The notes under the pieces were generated by a model. The model worked only from the letters and a program-made list of their open reading frames with translations, had not been told where the DNA came from and searched no databases. The position numbers and the translations under genes were made by a program. From an uncultured Clostridia bacterium (lineage in GTDB: Bacteria > Bacillota > Clostridia > Oscillospirales > Ruminococcaceae), in assembly GCA_947363605.1 (NCBI GenBank), contig CANAQK010000004.1, forward strand, positions 1 through 64,000: DNA of 64,000 bases. The letters run 5' to 3'. Positions 24,744 to 35,000 of the stretch are shown here, piece after piece. Position 1 is the first letter of the stretch, and each line of letters opens with the position of its first letter.

Positions 24744-26519
24744 TTATAAAAGAATGCGCCCATGAAGCCACACTAAAATGTGTGTTTCATCAAGCCGTTT
24801 CATCACCCGATAACCTCTTGGATCATCGGATTTTGTCCCTATGCCTTCGTCGTTCGGCAGACAATAGCCGTTCGGCTCGCAAGTCCCGTCGTCAACAACG
24901 ACCAGTTCTCCCAAACAGCCGACAATCCCCCATTCAGGACGTTCATCTCGTGAAAGATACGGTTCGTTGCTTCTATATTTGGGATTTTCAACGTACCATG
25001 TGCTTTTTGCTGTTTCGAGGGATTCTTCTGTAGACTTCGCTTTCGCTCTCTCTTTTTCTTGCGGTGTTTCTGGGGCATCATATTCAGCGAAAATATAAGA
25101 ACCGAAAATATCTTTTTCAAATCTTCCTTGCCAATTCTCGCCGGGGTCGTTCCCTATTAAAACCGGATTCGCGGAAATTACGCCTAAAATAAAGTTGTCT
25201 TTGCTTGTGGCCTTTCGGATCATTGCACCATCAAATGTGACAAAATAGCCCCGCCTATCCTCATTATCCGGGTTTCCGTCTAGCCATTCTTTATACTCTG
25301 CAAAGTCCGCGCCACTTGCAGAATATGCCCCTTTTGCATATACTTTTCCATCTGCTTGCACTCTAAAACAATTGGAACTATTATTATCATTTATTCCGTT
25401 CCCAACAATAAGTTTATTTCCTTGCGTTCCTCCTGTTGAAGAATCAGAAACCCATTCATTGTGTTCTCCCATTACTGTTTGATACGAACCAACTAAAGTG
25501 TTGTTCCCTAAAGCTATTCCTCTAAATGCCGATACTTTGGTTCTATTGTTATGACCAATTAAAATAGGGAAACCATCGGAACCATATCCTTTCTTATCTG
25601 AAGTGGTTTTATTCAAGCTACCAAAAAAAAACCCTTCGCCCTCATTGTCAAATCCTATTAAAACACTGTCCTTTTTTGCTTTATTTCGTATCCCTATAGA
25701 AACCGAATCTGACATATCATAGCCAGGGGTTTGAACGTGAGTGTTAGCAGAACCTAAAGAAAAAGAGTAGCGTGTACCAGCAGGGAACTTATTGGAGGCC
25801 CCAATTGCAAGTACATGATGGGAATTTTCTCCTATAGTGCTTTTTAGGTTTGTATAAGCTCCAAAAATCTCGCAATCATAACCCGTACCGCTTGAAACAT
25901 CCTTGCCAACGTGCTTTGCGGGGATCGTATCCACTTTCTTTTTGTCGGCGGCAGACATGAAGCCTGCGGCGGTCTGCGTAGCGGCGGCGTGTGTATGATT
26001 GCCTGCTGCAACCGTCCCCGCCGTTGTGCCGGTGTTCATTTTGGCTGCATTGCCTAGCCCGGTAATCATAGTTGCAGGATGGCTTGTAGGGTGGACGTAG
26101 TTTGTTGCACCGGCCTGTACACCATCCAGCTTTCTCTTGTCAGCGGCAGAAAATAAGCCGTTCGCGCTCTGTGTAGCAACCGCTGTCGAAGCAAACGCGC
26201 TCGCGTGCTTGCCGTCTACGGTATCCGCGTCAAGCCCCGTCCCCGCGCCGCTTCCGCCTGTCAGCTTGCCAAGGATATTCTCCTTTGTAAATTCGGAACG
26301 GTTGAATTTGTCGCGGAAAAGGGCGCGGATGTTGTTCAAAATCCGCCGGAAAAGGGGGTTGAACACGGTATCTGCGTTCGCGGGGTCTGTTACCCGCAGC
26401 CGCCGGATATCATCGTCTTTATATGCCGCGTTTTGATCGACCGTATAAAAAGTATCATCTTCACCAGCAAGTGGGGAAATGCCATTCTCATTTGATCTTG
26501 TTTTCTTTTCTTCTGTCAT
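24744..26519 (-). CDS. Tail fibre/spike protein with C-terminal Peptidase_G2-type autoprocessing domain
   Basis: 591 aa. The N-terminal part carries two collagen-free phage fibre repeats ending in GFMSAADKKKVD / GLFSAADKRKLD. A middle section is rich in short GIALGNNT / SIGIRNKAKKDSVLIG strands typical of trimeric beta-helices. The last 230 residues match the Peptidase_G2 IMC (intramolecular chaperone) domain: SASGADFAEYKEWLDGNP, GYFVTFDG, ILGVISANPVLIGND, PEWGIVGCLGELVV. In relatives this domain assists trimer folding and is then cleaved off at a conserved Ser before it. Receptor binding is the likely role. Confidence 0.85.
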   Translation of the reverse strand: MTEEKKTRSNENGISPLAGEDDTFYTVDQNAAYKDDDIRRLRVTDPANADTVFNPLFRRILNNIRALFRDKFNRSEFTKENILGKLTGGSGAGTGLDADTVDGKHASAFASTAVATQSANGLFSAADKRKLDGVQAGATNYVHPTSHPATMITGLGNAAKMNTGTTAGTVAAGNHTHAAATQTAAGFMSAADKKKVDTIPAKHVGKDVSSGTGYDCEIFGAYTNLKSTIGENSHHVLAIGASNKFPAGTRYSFSLGSANTHVQTPGYDMSDSVSIGIRNKAKKDSVLIGFDNEGEGFFFGSLNKTTSDKKGYGSDGFPILIGHNNRTKVSAFRGIALGNNTLVGSYQTVMGEHNEWVSDSSTGGTQGNKLIVGNGINDNNSSNCFRVQADGKVYAKGAYSASGADFAEYKEWLDGNPDNEDRRGYFVTFDGAMIRKATSKDNFILGVISANPVLIGNDPGENWQGRFEKDIFGSYIFAEYDAPETPQEKERAKAKSTEESLETAKSTWYVENPKYRSNEPYLSRDERPEWGIVGCLGELVVVDDGTCEPNGYCLPNDEGIGTKSDDPRGYRVMKRLDETHILVWLHGRILL

Positions 26520-26535
26520 TGTATAACCCTCCTAG

Positions 26536-26925
26536 TTAAAATTCGTCGTCAAACTCAAAGGTGAAAATGACGTCGTCGTCTTTTTGCTTTGTATACATGG
26601 TCTTGATCGCGCAAAGCTGATTATCTGCATCAACTAAAGCCATTTCGTTAAACTTGTACCCAGCATATTCGGTCTTGGGTAAAGTGATCGTGTAACGAAC
26701 CGTTGTATCGACCGGGAAAGTCGGCGTTTCAACTTCCATCCGCAAGAGTTCGTTTGTCAATGCGATTTGATCCACGGTGGGCGCGATCGGTTCCCCGCTT
26801 GCGTCCACGCCGCCATCACCCAGCGCAATATACTGGATTTTTGGAATGGTAGGGATAACCCCCGCTGTAATTTGCGCCAATTTTACCCGCCGATATTTTG
26901 TAATAATGCTGTTTTCACTTGCCAT
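26536..26925 (-). CDS. Phage tail-collar fibre protein, N-terminal type (DUF3751)
   Basis: 129 aa. YIALGDGGVDASGEPIAPT and LTNELLRMEVET are characteristic of the tail-collar fibre N-terminal domain, which attaches fibres to the baseplate. Here it stands alone as a short adaptor instead of being joined to the long fibre encoded next. Confidence 0.8.
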   Translation of the reverse strand: MASENSIITKYRRVKLAQITAGVIPTIPKIQYIALGDGGVDASGEPIAPTVDQIALTNELLRMEVETPTFPVDTTVRYTITLPKTEYAGYKFNEMALVDADNQLCAIKTMYTKQKDDDVIFTFEFDDEF

Positions 26926-26928
26926 TGC

Positions 26929-27906
26929 TTATAGTTCCTCCCTCTCATATCTAGCATTAAGCCGTTTACTGCCATCCAGCAGCGTTAAGCCGTCCAAATA
27001 CCACATACTGTCGCTTGTGAGGTAAACCCTCGGTGGTTTGGTGCTTTTAACATTTGCCCGGATCGTCATTTCAACCGGCCCTATCCCGTTTCGGTTCTTC
27101 TGCTCTATCCTGTGTCTGCAAATAGCTGTCGCTTTTTTCTCCCAACACAAAGCCGCCGAATACTTAAACGTTAAGCCGCCGGTATCGCTGCTGGACGTAG
27201 TGCCAACCCTGTTTTTAAGTCCAAAATTGATTGTAAAGGCATGAAGTCCAAAATGTGCATCGAAAAATTGATTGAGTAACCATGTTCCGTCTAGGTCGTG
27301 ATCCCCGTTTAAGATAATGGCCGCGCTTGTATCGTAGTTCAAGGCGCGACTATTAAACGTCATTCTGTACGGCACAAACTGATTTTGATTTTCTAGGGAA
27401 CAAATAGTTCTTATTTCAAAATCATAATACAGATGCGCTGGTTTCCTTTCGTCTACCACGCTCCGAACCGTTTTTATAAGATTTTTATCGTGAATATCCT
27501 TTGTGCTCAAAATAAAGCGGTGTTTGCCTGTGATTTCAATTACCTCTACCGGCGCATTGTTTGCAGCTAGTGACGCGATTTTTGCAAGCCTTTTCGGGTT
27601 TGGTGGTGATTTATCCCATATTCGGGTCAGAACTTTCGCTCTCCGGATTTCAAGCGGCAGGCTTTCGTCCGTTTGGATCCCATACATCTGCTCATAGTAT
27701 TTTAACGCCCATGTAGCTGTATTGGGGACAACCTGAAACCCGTATTCCTCGCAATATCGCGCCATCCAGTCCAGTTCCCGCCCGATCACCTCAAAAATCC
27801 ACAAGCCGATATAGGCATCCTCATAAACCGGGGACACATAATCAATGATTTTCTGCGCTTTTGGGCTTTGCAGGATTTCCTTCATCAGTGGTGAGGTGTA
27901 TTTCAT
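26929..27906 (-). CDS. Baseplate wedge / tail protein (DUF2313, XkdU-like)
   Basis: 325 aa. ATG at 27906 is favoured (spacing from GGGGG); a GTG at 27918 is too close to it. The N-terminal 180 residues fit the YmfQ/XkdU DUF2313 family (KEILQSPKAQKIIDYVSPVYEDAY ... LPLEIRRAKVLTRI). The C-terminal 150 residues are extra beta-rich sequence, perhaps a fibre-attachment module. It follows the gpJ-type baseplate gene, the usual order. Confidence 0.8.
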   Translation of the reverse strand: MKYTSPLMKEILQSPKAQKIIDYVSPVYEDAYIGLWIFEVIGRELDWMARYCEEYGFQVVPNTATWALKYYEQMYGIQTDESLPLEIRRAKVLTRIWDKSPPNPKRLAKIASLAANNAPVEVIEITGKHRFILSTKDIHDKNLIKTVRSVVDERKPAHLYYDFEIRTICSLENQNQFVPYRMTFNSRALNYDTSAAIILNGDHDLDGTWLLNQFFDAHFGLHAFTINFGLKNRVGTTSSSDTGGLTFKYSAALCWEKKATAICRHRIEQKNRNGIGPVEMTIRANVKSTKPPRVYLTSDSMWYLDGLTLLDGSKRLNARYEREEL

Positions 27907-27925
27907 TCTGTTCCACACCCCCTGT

Positions 27926-29074
27926 TTATCGCTCGGTTGTAAGAGTTCCCATGGAAAGCATCCCTACAACGGGCATTTCTCCCGGCTTTAACTGGTAATT
28001 GTTCAAGGTTGAATTGTTGATCGTCATTCTTTCATTTGCATAGTTCAAAACCCCTTCTGTGTTGATAAGAACCGCCAGAATCTCATTTTTCCGGACAGTA
28101 TTGTTGGTAATGGTCTTGAAGTATTCGATCAAATTCGCCCTAAATTCATCTATAGGGGGGCTACTATAATTTTCTTCAAGGAATACATCCACTTCTATGT
28201 CTATAGCAAGCGTTGTTGGAGCCATTACTTTCAAATTCGCGTTGATCGGGGCTAGACGTTCGTATGGGCTGCCCGGGCGCATAATGTGGTTATAAATGCT
28301 CTCGCACAACTCAGGACTTGCAGGAGTGCCAGCAGTATCCATGACAATCAATGTAACAAGGCCGGTTTCGTCATTCGCCGGGATTACCTCTACATTCCCC
28401 ACGCCGACAACCTCAGAAGCCCACCGCCGGTAGTCCGCCATGGAACCGACGAAAGAAAAACCTCGCATCAAGTCATATTCTATGATCCGTATCCGTAAAA
28501 GCTTGTCGTCCTCCGCGTCATATCCGCCATAGGCCGGGGCTTCATTGATAAGCGAAACAATCCCTTTCATCGGTTTTACTTGCAACCGGATCGTTTCTGC
28601 GTTTACGTTCCCGATAACGCCGCTTTGCTCCGCTGTAACCATCGTTTCAAGTACCCCGCTTTCGGGGATTGTCACTTCTTCATCGAATAAAAAAACAACG
28701 CTCGATTCCTCATGCGTTGCTTCCGTGGATACCTTAAAGTTTTTCGGGATTCTTGTTCCTGCAATTCCGGTTACTTTCAGTTTTGCCGCGGCATAACCGG
28801 GCGGCCGTCTTATAAGACCCCGATTGGCAGCGTGATAATCCAAAAATTCACCCTCCGCATATTGCGGGAATATGTTTTTGATTGCGTTGCTCAAGACAAA
28901 CTCGACCATTTCAGCCTTTTCCAACGCGGTCGGCCTGGTAAAGTCCCACGGAAACCCGCCCTCGCTTTTGTCAATATCAACGGGCATTCCATCCATCATT
29001 CGGGCGTGTATTTCCTCCGCGCTGTGATGAAGCATAAAATCCGGTAAAACAAATTCGTTTATTTTGACTGCCAA
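27926..29074 (-). CDS. Baseplate J-like protein (XkdT type)
   Basis: 382 aa. Baseplate_J signature: ARMMDGMPVDIDKSEGGFPWDFTRPTALE at the start, VTAEQSGVIGNVNAETI, and GVGNVEVIPANDETGLVTLIVMD. It builds the baseplate wedge of contractile tails. It overlaps the DUF2634 gene by 16 nt, so the two are translationally coupled. Confidence 0.9.
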   Translation of the reverse strand: MAVKINEFVLPDFMLHHSAEEIHARMMDGMPVDIDKSEGGFPWDFTRPTALEKAEMVEFVLSNAIKNIFPQYAEGEFLDYHAANRGLIRRPPGYAAAKLKVTGIAGTRIPKNFKVSTEATHEESSVVFLFDEEVTIPESGVLETMVTAEQSGVIGNVNAETIRLQVKPMKGIVSLINEAPAYGGYDAEDDKLLRIRIIEYDLMRGFSFVGSMADYRRWASEVVGVGNVEVIPANDETGLVTLIVMDTAGTPASPELCESIYNHIMRPGSPYERLAPINANLKVMAPTTLAIDIEVDVFLEENYSSPPIDEFRANLIEYFKTITNNTVRKNEILAVLINTEGVLNYANERMTINNSTLNNYQLKPGEMPVVGMLSMGTLTTER

Positions 29075-29535
29075 ACCCTCACCCCCCTTGTATTAACCTT
29101 GAAATTGATGGACGCTTCACGCTCCCAAACCCCGCCTATTGTACAGGTGACGTCTAAACTGTCCACGCCCCAAACAAAAACAAAATCGCGGACGTACAGC
29201 GTTCTTTTGTACGGATCTGCAAGCAGGGCTTCCGTGACGGTGCGTTCGATGGAGCTTTCCTGTGCAGCCCTCACCGGCTCATTCAGCGCGTCGATCATTT
29301 CCACGCCCTCATTTGTACCATAGGCATAAAACGCATACCGCTCTGTTACGACGGCTTTTAAGCACCACTGAACCCATGCGTCATAGGGAGTAGCCCGTTG
29401 CAAGATTCCGCTTTTGTTTTGCACAAAATCCCCTTTGGTAAAATCAAAATACGCGCTGTGCTTTTGCAGGTTTTCCACTTCCGGCGATAAGGTTTCAAGC
29501 CCCGGAACGTCAAAAGTCGGGAATAACTCAGGCAT
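29059..29535 (-). CDS. DUF2634 baseplate protein (XkdS-like, gpW/gp25 role)
   Basis: 158 aa. FDFTKGDFVQNKSGILQRATPYDAWVQWCLKAV and TEALLADPYKRTLYVRDFVF are the DUF2634 pattern. It corresponds to the gp25-like wedge component that connects sheath and baseplate. Its start overlaps the stop of the preceding gene by 8 nt. Confidence 0.85.
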   Translation of the reverse strand: MPELFPTFDVPGLETLSPEVENLQKHSAYFDFTKGDFVQNKSGILQRATPYDAWVQWCLKAVVTERYAFYAYGTNEGVEMIDALNEPVRAAQESSIERTVTEALLADPYKRTLYVRDFVFVWGVDSLDVTCTIGGVWEREASINFKVNTRGVRVWQSK

Positions 29536-30025
29536 AAGGCTCCCACTCCGTTTCTTTTGTTTTTACTGCCGGCATAATAATGTCAATGACAACTGCGTCA
29601 TTTCCCACCCATGCCACAAGCACCCGATCCCCCGGTTTTATGCTCCGCATACTCTCAGGGATCAGCACATCATGGATGTGCTGCCCCTCGCTGGCCGGAT
29701 GAACGGGGATACCCTCCCAGCTGATACCGGGGTTTACGCCTTGACCCGGCGGGGCAACTGCGCCATGCGGATGGCTGCCGTCCCCCGGCTTGCCTGTAAT
29801 CTGCGTTGTCATAAGCCGGGCGCGTTTCTTCCCTAATGTAAGCTGCCGGCATACCAAATAATCCTCGACCGGGATCGGCAGAGGAAAAGTATTGGTTTTA
29901 AGGGAATAATCGCCTTGGATCACGCCAAAGTCCAGCGTAAGCGGATTTTCAGCGGTTCTTTTCATTTGCCCCGTCAAAACCCGCGCTAAATCGTTTATTC
30001 CCTCAAACCTGATTCCTTCCGTCAG
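29528..30025 (-). CDS. DUF2577 baseplate spike-associated protein (XkdR-like)
   Basis: About 165 aa if started at CTG 30025 (or ATT 30028), 5-8 nt past AAGGAGG. An in-frame ATG at 30076 lies inside the upstream terminator loop and has no ribosome binding site, so a non-ATG start is proposed. GINDLARVLTGQMKRTAENPLTLDFGVIQGDYSLKTNTFPLPIPVEDY and the C-terminal DRVLVAWVGNDAVVIDIIM fit DUF2577, an OB-like baseplate component. Confidence 0.75.
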   Translation of the reverse strand: MTEGIRFEGINDLARVLTGQMKRTAENPLTLDFGVIQGDYSLKTNTFPLPIPVEDYLVCRQLTLGKKRARLMTTQITGKPGDGSHPHGAVAPPGQGVNPGISWEGIPVHPASEGQHIHDVLIPESMRSIKPGDRVLVAWVGNDAVVIDIIMPAVKTKETEWEPYA

Positions 30026-30058
30026 AATAATCGCCTCCTTGGTCAGATTTTGAGGATA

Positions 30059-30090
30059 AAAAAAGAGCGGTGGCAAGTCCGCTCTTTTTT
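30059..30090 (-). terminator. Intra-operon terminator in the tail module
   Basis: AAAAAAGAGCGG / CCGCTCTTTTTT, 12 perfect pairs with an 8-nt loop (arms 30059-30070, 30079-30090). It overlaps the last two bases of the small gene and sits upstream of the DUF2577 gene, probably tuning the ratio of baseplate proteins. Confidence 0.75.
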
Positions 30091-30226
30091 AATCTTCTTT
30101 TTCTTCTTTTTCTTTCGGTTTACCTTCTACGGATTCGATACAGTCGATAATATCATCACTGGAGAAATTCCGGGCTTTTAACCATTCAATCAGATTTAAG
30201 ACTTCTCTGGCAGTCATTGCTTTCAT
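30089..30226 (-). CDS. Small conserved phage protein, 45 aa
   Basis: Start at 30226 follows AAAGGAGAATCAAAA. The sequence MKAMTAREVLNLIEWLKARN then FSSDDIIDCIE resembles short proteins found between baseplate genes in clostridial phages. It is predicted to be two short helices with a highly charged KEKEEKED tail. Function unknown. Confidence 0.7.
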   Translation of the reverse strand: MKAMTAREVLNLIEWLKARNFSSDDIIDCIESVEGKPKEKEEKED

Positions 30227-30325
30227 TTTTGATTCTCCTTTGCCCTTATCAGGTTTATTGATCCTATCTGACGATATTATTTTATCATTATTGGATACCA
30301 AACACAAGAAAAAGTCGGAACACTC

Positions 30326-31312
30326 TTATCTTTCACATTCCATGGTCATTGTGCGGTTCACCATATCGTGTGTGACCCCTTTAATATACAAGGTTGTTTG
30401 ATAGAGATTCCCGGCGTGTACTTTGATCCTGTCGCCTTTTCGCAGGAAAGGAACGTCCGGTGCTTTTACTTGTATGACTTCATCCGGCTTCCCTCTTTGG
30501 CGCAATACTTCGTTCGCTTCTGCGGCTGCGTCCCCTAAAGAAAAGTCACCATCACGATATACAACCTCCTGCAGTGTGCCGAAGCGTAAATCTCCGGTAA
30601 CAGTCCCTTCGACCGGGAAACGCCCCTCTTTATCCTCTTTCCCGAGAATAACTACCTTTGTAACCAGTTTGGACATGGAGAGCTTGTCACGCGTGCTGAT
30701 CGTATTTTCTGCGTCAAAATAATAAACATCCCGGTTTGTCCCCCGGTGTTTGATCTGCAAGCTGTCTTTTACCATGTAGGCAACATATTTCTTTTCTTTT
30801 TTCCGTGCGGCGTCCTCTAATATTTCAAGGACCTGCTCAGAGATCGCCTTGTTTTTGTAAACGATTTTCGCGTGCGTGTGGTTTTCCCACTGATAATGAA
30901 CCGGGATTCCCCATCGCCCGCAAATCGTGTTTACAATATCACCTGTAGACATCCCCGGCGACAAATAGGTGTTGTCCTTGCTTTGCGCTGCGTAAATCAT
31001 CCGGTCATAGGCGATAATATTCGTTGATTTCCCTTGACCTCCGGTGCAATGATAGTCCCAGTCCCATAAAACGCCCCGGAAAACCTCCTGCCCGTTGGCG
31101 TAAATGAAAACCAGTGTTCCAAGCTTGAGAATCAGGTTGATATAGCCTTTGTCCGTTTTATCCTGTGCAAAGGTAATGCTTGCCCGTGCGGCAACCTCAT
31201 TGGCCGGGTCGCTCCAGGTGCAGGCCGTTACATATTGCGTAAAATCCATTACTTCGCCGGTTGAGACAACGATTTCAACCTTATATTTTGTTTTTAGTAC
31301 GTCATGTTCCAT
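30326..31312 (-). CDS. Baseplate hub / late-control gpD-like protein (XkdQ type)
   Basis: 328 aa. The family pattern of XkdQ is present: DFTQYVTACTWSDPANEVAARASITFAQD at the start, IIAYDRMIYAAQSKDNTYLSPGMSTGDIVNTIC, and the C-terminal VRVHAGNLYQTTLYIKGVTHDMVNRTMTMEC-like end. It forms the central hub of the tail spike. It lies 14 nt from the LysM protein, as in PBSX (xkdP-xkdQ). Confidence 0.87.
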   Translation of the reverse strand: MEHDVLKTKYKVEIVVSTGEVMDFTQYVTACTWSDPANEVAARASITFAQDKTDKGYINLILKLGTLVFIYANGQEVFRGVLWDWDYHCTGGQGKSTNIIAYDRMIYAAQSKDNTYLSPGMSTGDIVNTICGRWGIPVHYQWENHTHAKIVYKNKAISEQVLEILEDAARKKEKKYVAYMVKDSLQIKHRGTNRDVYYFDAENTISTRDKLSMSKLVTKVVILGKEDKEGRFPVEGTVTGDLRFGTLQEVVYRDGDFSLGDAAAEANEVLRQRGKPDEVIQVKAPDVPFLRKGDRIKVHAGNLYQTTLYIKGVTHDMVNRTMTMECER

Positions 31313-31325
31313 CTTCCTCCCTCCG

Positions 31326-31997
31326 TTAAGGAATGGTCAAGATTTGCCCGGGGTAGATGGTATAACGCGGCATATTGTACTTTTGATTCCGGGGATCTAT
31401 TACGCTTTTATTGGCGCTGTACAGTTCGGGGTATCTGCTCCCCGCCCCCATCATCTTTTGTGCAATACTCCACAAGCAGTCGCCTTTCACCACCGTGTAC
31501 GTTTTCCCCCTGCCTGCCGTCGGCCGGCCTGTGCCGGATCCTGCCCCTGCTCCCAGCGTGGAAACGGAAGAAAGGTTTCCATCCGTCCCGATCTTGATTT
31601 CCTTTGCTTCGATAAATGAGATCGTATAATCATAATCGCCAAAACCGCCCTGATAAGTGGCCGTATAGCTTTCGAGATATACGTCGTGATTGATCGGGGT
31701 TTCCGTGATAAGCAGCCGCAGTTTCTGCTTGTTTTTGCGTAATTCCGACCACCATGACTGTACGGCTTTCGGGTCTTTCTCCTCAGTGATATACGGCGCA
31801 CCCATGCGCGGGTTTCCCGGCAGTTTGCCCGACCAGCTAATCCTTGTCAATGATTCCCCATAGGGGAACTTTACTTCCCCTATTTCCAGAATATCATAGC
31901 TGCGGAATAAGGCGCCGCATTGTACATCTATACTTTCCGGCAGCATCGGGAAAGTAAGGCGGTAATTGTTTTCCAACTCGGTTAAATAGATCTGCAT
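31326..31997 (-). CDS. LysM-containing tail protein (XkdP-like)
   Basis: 223 aa. The N-terminal half is the XkdP tail domain (LTFPMLPESIDVQCGALFRSYDIL). The C-terminal 60 residues are a LysM peptidoglycan-binding module (TYTVVKGDCLWSIAQKMMGAGSRYPELYSANK ... YPGQILTIP). It bridges the tape measure end and hub, gripping the cell wall during injection. Confidence 0.9.
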   Translation of the reverse strand: MQIYLTELENNYRLTFPMLPESIDVQCGALFRSYDILEIGEVKFPYGESLTRISWSGKLPGNPRMGAPYITEEKDPKAVQSWWSELRKNKQKLRLLITETPINHDVYLESYTATYQGGFGDYDYTISFIEAKEIKIGTDGNLSSVSTLGAGAGSGTGRPTAGRGKTYTVVKGDCLWSIAQKMMGAGSRYPELYSANKSVIDPRNQKYNMPRYTIYPGQILTIP

Positions 31998-32014
31998 TGC
32001 CTACTCCCCCTTTC

Positions 32015-35000
32015 TTAAATTTGCGCTGCCGCCAGATTGCTGAAACTCTGTTTGATTAAAATTGCTATTGCTTCGCAAACCTCATTGGCCACTTGCGGCA
32101 TTTGATCCCGGATTGCCCGCATAATGCTTTCCGGGTTCTGCGCTGCACCATTAAACGAAAATCGCATCCCGCCAAGATTGACCTGAATCGGCTGTGTAAA
32201 CGCCCCGTCCGCGGTATAGCTTGTACTATTGTCCACGGTATAAGGCTGTATGCTTCCCACGATCCCGCCGTCCGCATAGGGCAGTACGCCCATCGCACGG
32301 CCGGCCTTTTCCCATAAATCCAAACCACGGTTGCGCTTGCTGCTGGACAGCGGAATAATTGCTTCCGCCCCTGCCTCTGCCACCAGCCCCAAATGAGGGC
32401 GGGTAAGTATACCACCGTTGGCATACTCCGAAAGTGTAATTCCATTCCGGTCGCCCGTGTACGATTGCTTCCCGTCCGTATCCCGTGTGATGCCGCCTGC
32501 GATTTCTCCATAAACCATTTTTTCAATGGAAACCGGGATTTTCACTTCTGCCGGCAGGTTTTCAAATTCCCTTTGCAGTTCCTTGACCTGCTCGATCGCG
32601 TCTTTCAGCGCGTCCCTCTGGGCTTCATCCAGCTTGTCAAAATTTGCGGCGGACTGTTCGATAGTACCGTTTAGCCCCGCCTGGTTTTCAATCAACGCCT
32701 TTTGGGAGTTGAACAGCTCTATTTCATCCTGCTTCAATTCCTGATTCCGCTTTTGTTCCTCCGCGATGGAATCAATATATAGACCCATTTTGGAGTGCAG
32801 GTCATCCGGGAAATTCATTGCAAATTCAAAAACGCCCTTGTATTGCAGCCCGGTGCCCTGCGTGATCTCCTGCATACGGCTTTCAAGTTCCGCAAGCTTC
32901 TGATTATAGCTTTCAGAACCAAAAAAGTCTGTATCCCCTTCACGCATTGCCCGATCACTTTCTAATTGCAGTTTTGTAATTTCGGCGTTAAGGGCGGGAT
33001 AAGCACTGAGGGCTTTTTCTGCATCTGCCATTTGCTGTTTGTTAAAGGCAAGCTGCGCTTCAGAATCCTTGAGTTTCTGGCCGATGTCCTGTTTCTCATA
33101 GGTTTCTTTTGCGTCTTTGACCTGTTTTTCGAGTTCCCAGCGGGCTTGTTCGCGTTCCATGGCTGAGATTGCTTTGATGGTGTTAAGCTGTGCGCCGATC
33201 TTCCCGTTTAATACGTCCTGTTGGGTGATTAAATTCGGGTAAAGGTCCGCCAGTTCCCTGACAACCTCGTTTATCCGCTCTTGGATATTTTGGTGTTCTT
33301 CTGCCGATAATTTGCCATATCGAATTTTGGCGGTCAGCGTTTCATACTCCGACACAAGGCTGTTTACGCTTACATCTTTTTGGATGCTTTGTGAAAAAGC
33401 GTCCCGCGCTTCGACCATGCTGCTTGCGGCGTCCCTGATTTGTTTTGTGCCGTCTGACAGATCGGATACCCACTGACCCAGCGAATCACCGCCGAAAATG
33501 GCTCCTAGACCGCCAATTCCCGCACCGATCGCCGCACCGATCGCCGTACCGATAACCGGCACGAAAGAGCCGATCAAAGCCCCTGCGCCCGCGCCAGTTG
33601 CCACCATGCCCGCTTTTGTAACGCCTTTTGTGGCATTATCTCTGGCCGTTTTTTTGTTTTCGCTGTTAAAGCCTTTTGCAAGGTCCTTCCCGGCATCGAC
33701 AAGCCCTAAAGCCCCGGCAATCCAGCCTGCCGCCGTTATAGCGGTTGCCGCTGTTGTTGTCAGCGTAGCCGCGCCAGCCGTTGATCCGGCCGCTGCGCCG
33801 CCTGTTGCCGCTGTTCCTGCGCCGAAAAGCCATTCTTTCGCGCTTGAAACGCCTTGTACCAGCGTTTTTCCGCCGCTAATCATTGGGGACGCAATGTCCG
33901 TGCCTTTCTTAACTGCAAAAGCCCCCATAAGCGTTTGCGCCCACGGCGGTGCATTGTCAAAAATATTTTTGATGCCATCCCAAACAACGCGCCCCACTTC
34001 CGCCGGATCGAACCCGTCAAGGAACGATTTCGCAAAAGCGGCCCCCGCGCTCATCGCTTCATCCGCGATACCGCTATTATCAATACCAAAACCGAAAACA
34101 CCGCTGATCATGCCTTTTAAGCCCGTCCCCAGCCCATGGCCGACAGAACTTGCCATTTTCACGCTGTTTTTGCTCCACCAGTCGCTAAACGGTTCCGCTA
34201 TGATTTCATCCCACAAAATACGGACTTTTCCGCCTAAACCTGCATTCTTAAATTCTGCGCTTTCCGTTACGCTCAAGAGTTTATCCGTAATGAATTTCGC
34301 AGAATCCGCAAACCGGTTGGACATTTTAGCCGCGATCCCTTTCGCGGTATCGCCCAGCTTGTTTAACTTATCTTCGTTCTTGTCAAGGAAGTCCGCGAAT
34401 GTGCCTAGCCCTTTGATCGCCCCTTCCTGCAATCCCTGTCCCCATTTACGGATGATAGAGATTTCAAAGGTGTCTGAAATGTTGGACATGATACCGGATG
34501 CTGTTTCTTTGGACAGCCGCTGCATCATGCCATCGTATTCTTTCATGCCCTCCAGGATCATGTCAACGGCAGCGTTTCCGCCGATCCTGCCGCCTTGCAG
34601 GTCGGACGCTAACTTTGCTAACCCTGCATCCGTCCTGCCATAGCCAAGCCCCTCTGAGATATAAGCCTTGGCATTGATCCCGGCCTCCGCGAGTTGATTG
34701 AGTTCTTCGGTAGACAGCTTGCCCTTACTTTTGATTTGAGCGAGTGCTAAGATAATGCGCTGCAGCCCTTCGTCCCCTCTGCCGGTGGCAGAAGCGGCGT
34801 TCCCGATCGTTTCCATATCGGGGATTAGCCTGTCCGCATCCCAGCCCATGGCAAGCATTCGCTGGGTTTGCTCAATGACGTTTGAGGTCTTAAACGGTGT
34901 TTCCTTTGCGAATGTATCAATATCATCCATCATTTTTTGCGCCCGTACATCGTCCTGAAACAAGGTTTTGAATCCAACGTGCGCGTTGGAATAGGCATCT

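Noticed and set aside
33498..34643. 381-codon frame antisense to the tape measure gene
   Set aside because: Ala/Pro-rich mirror of the tape measure's Gly/Ala-rich segment; no ribosome binding site.
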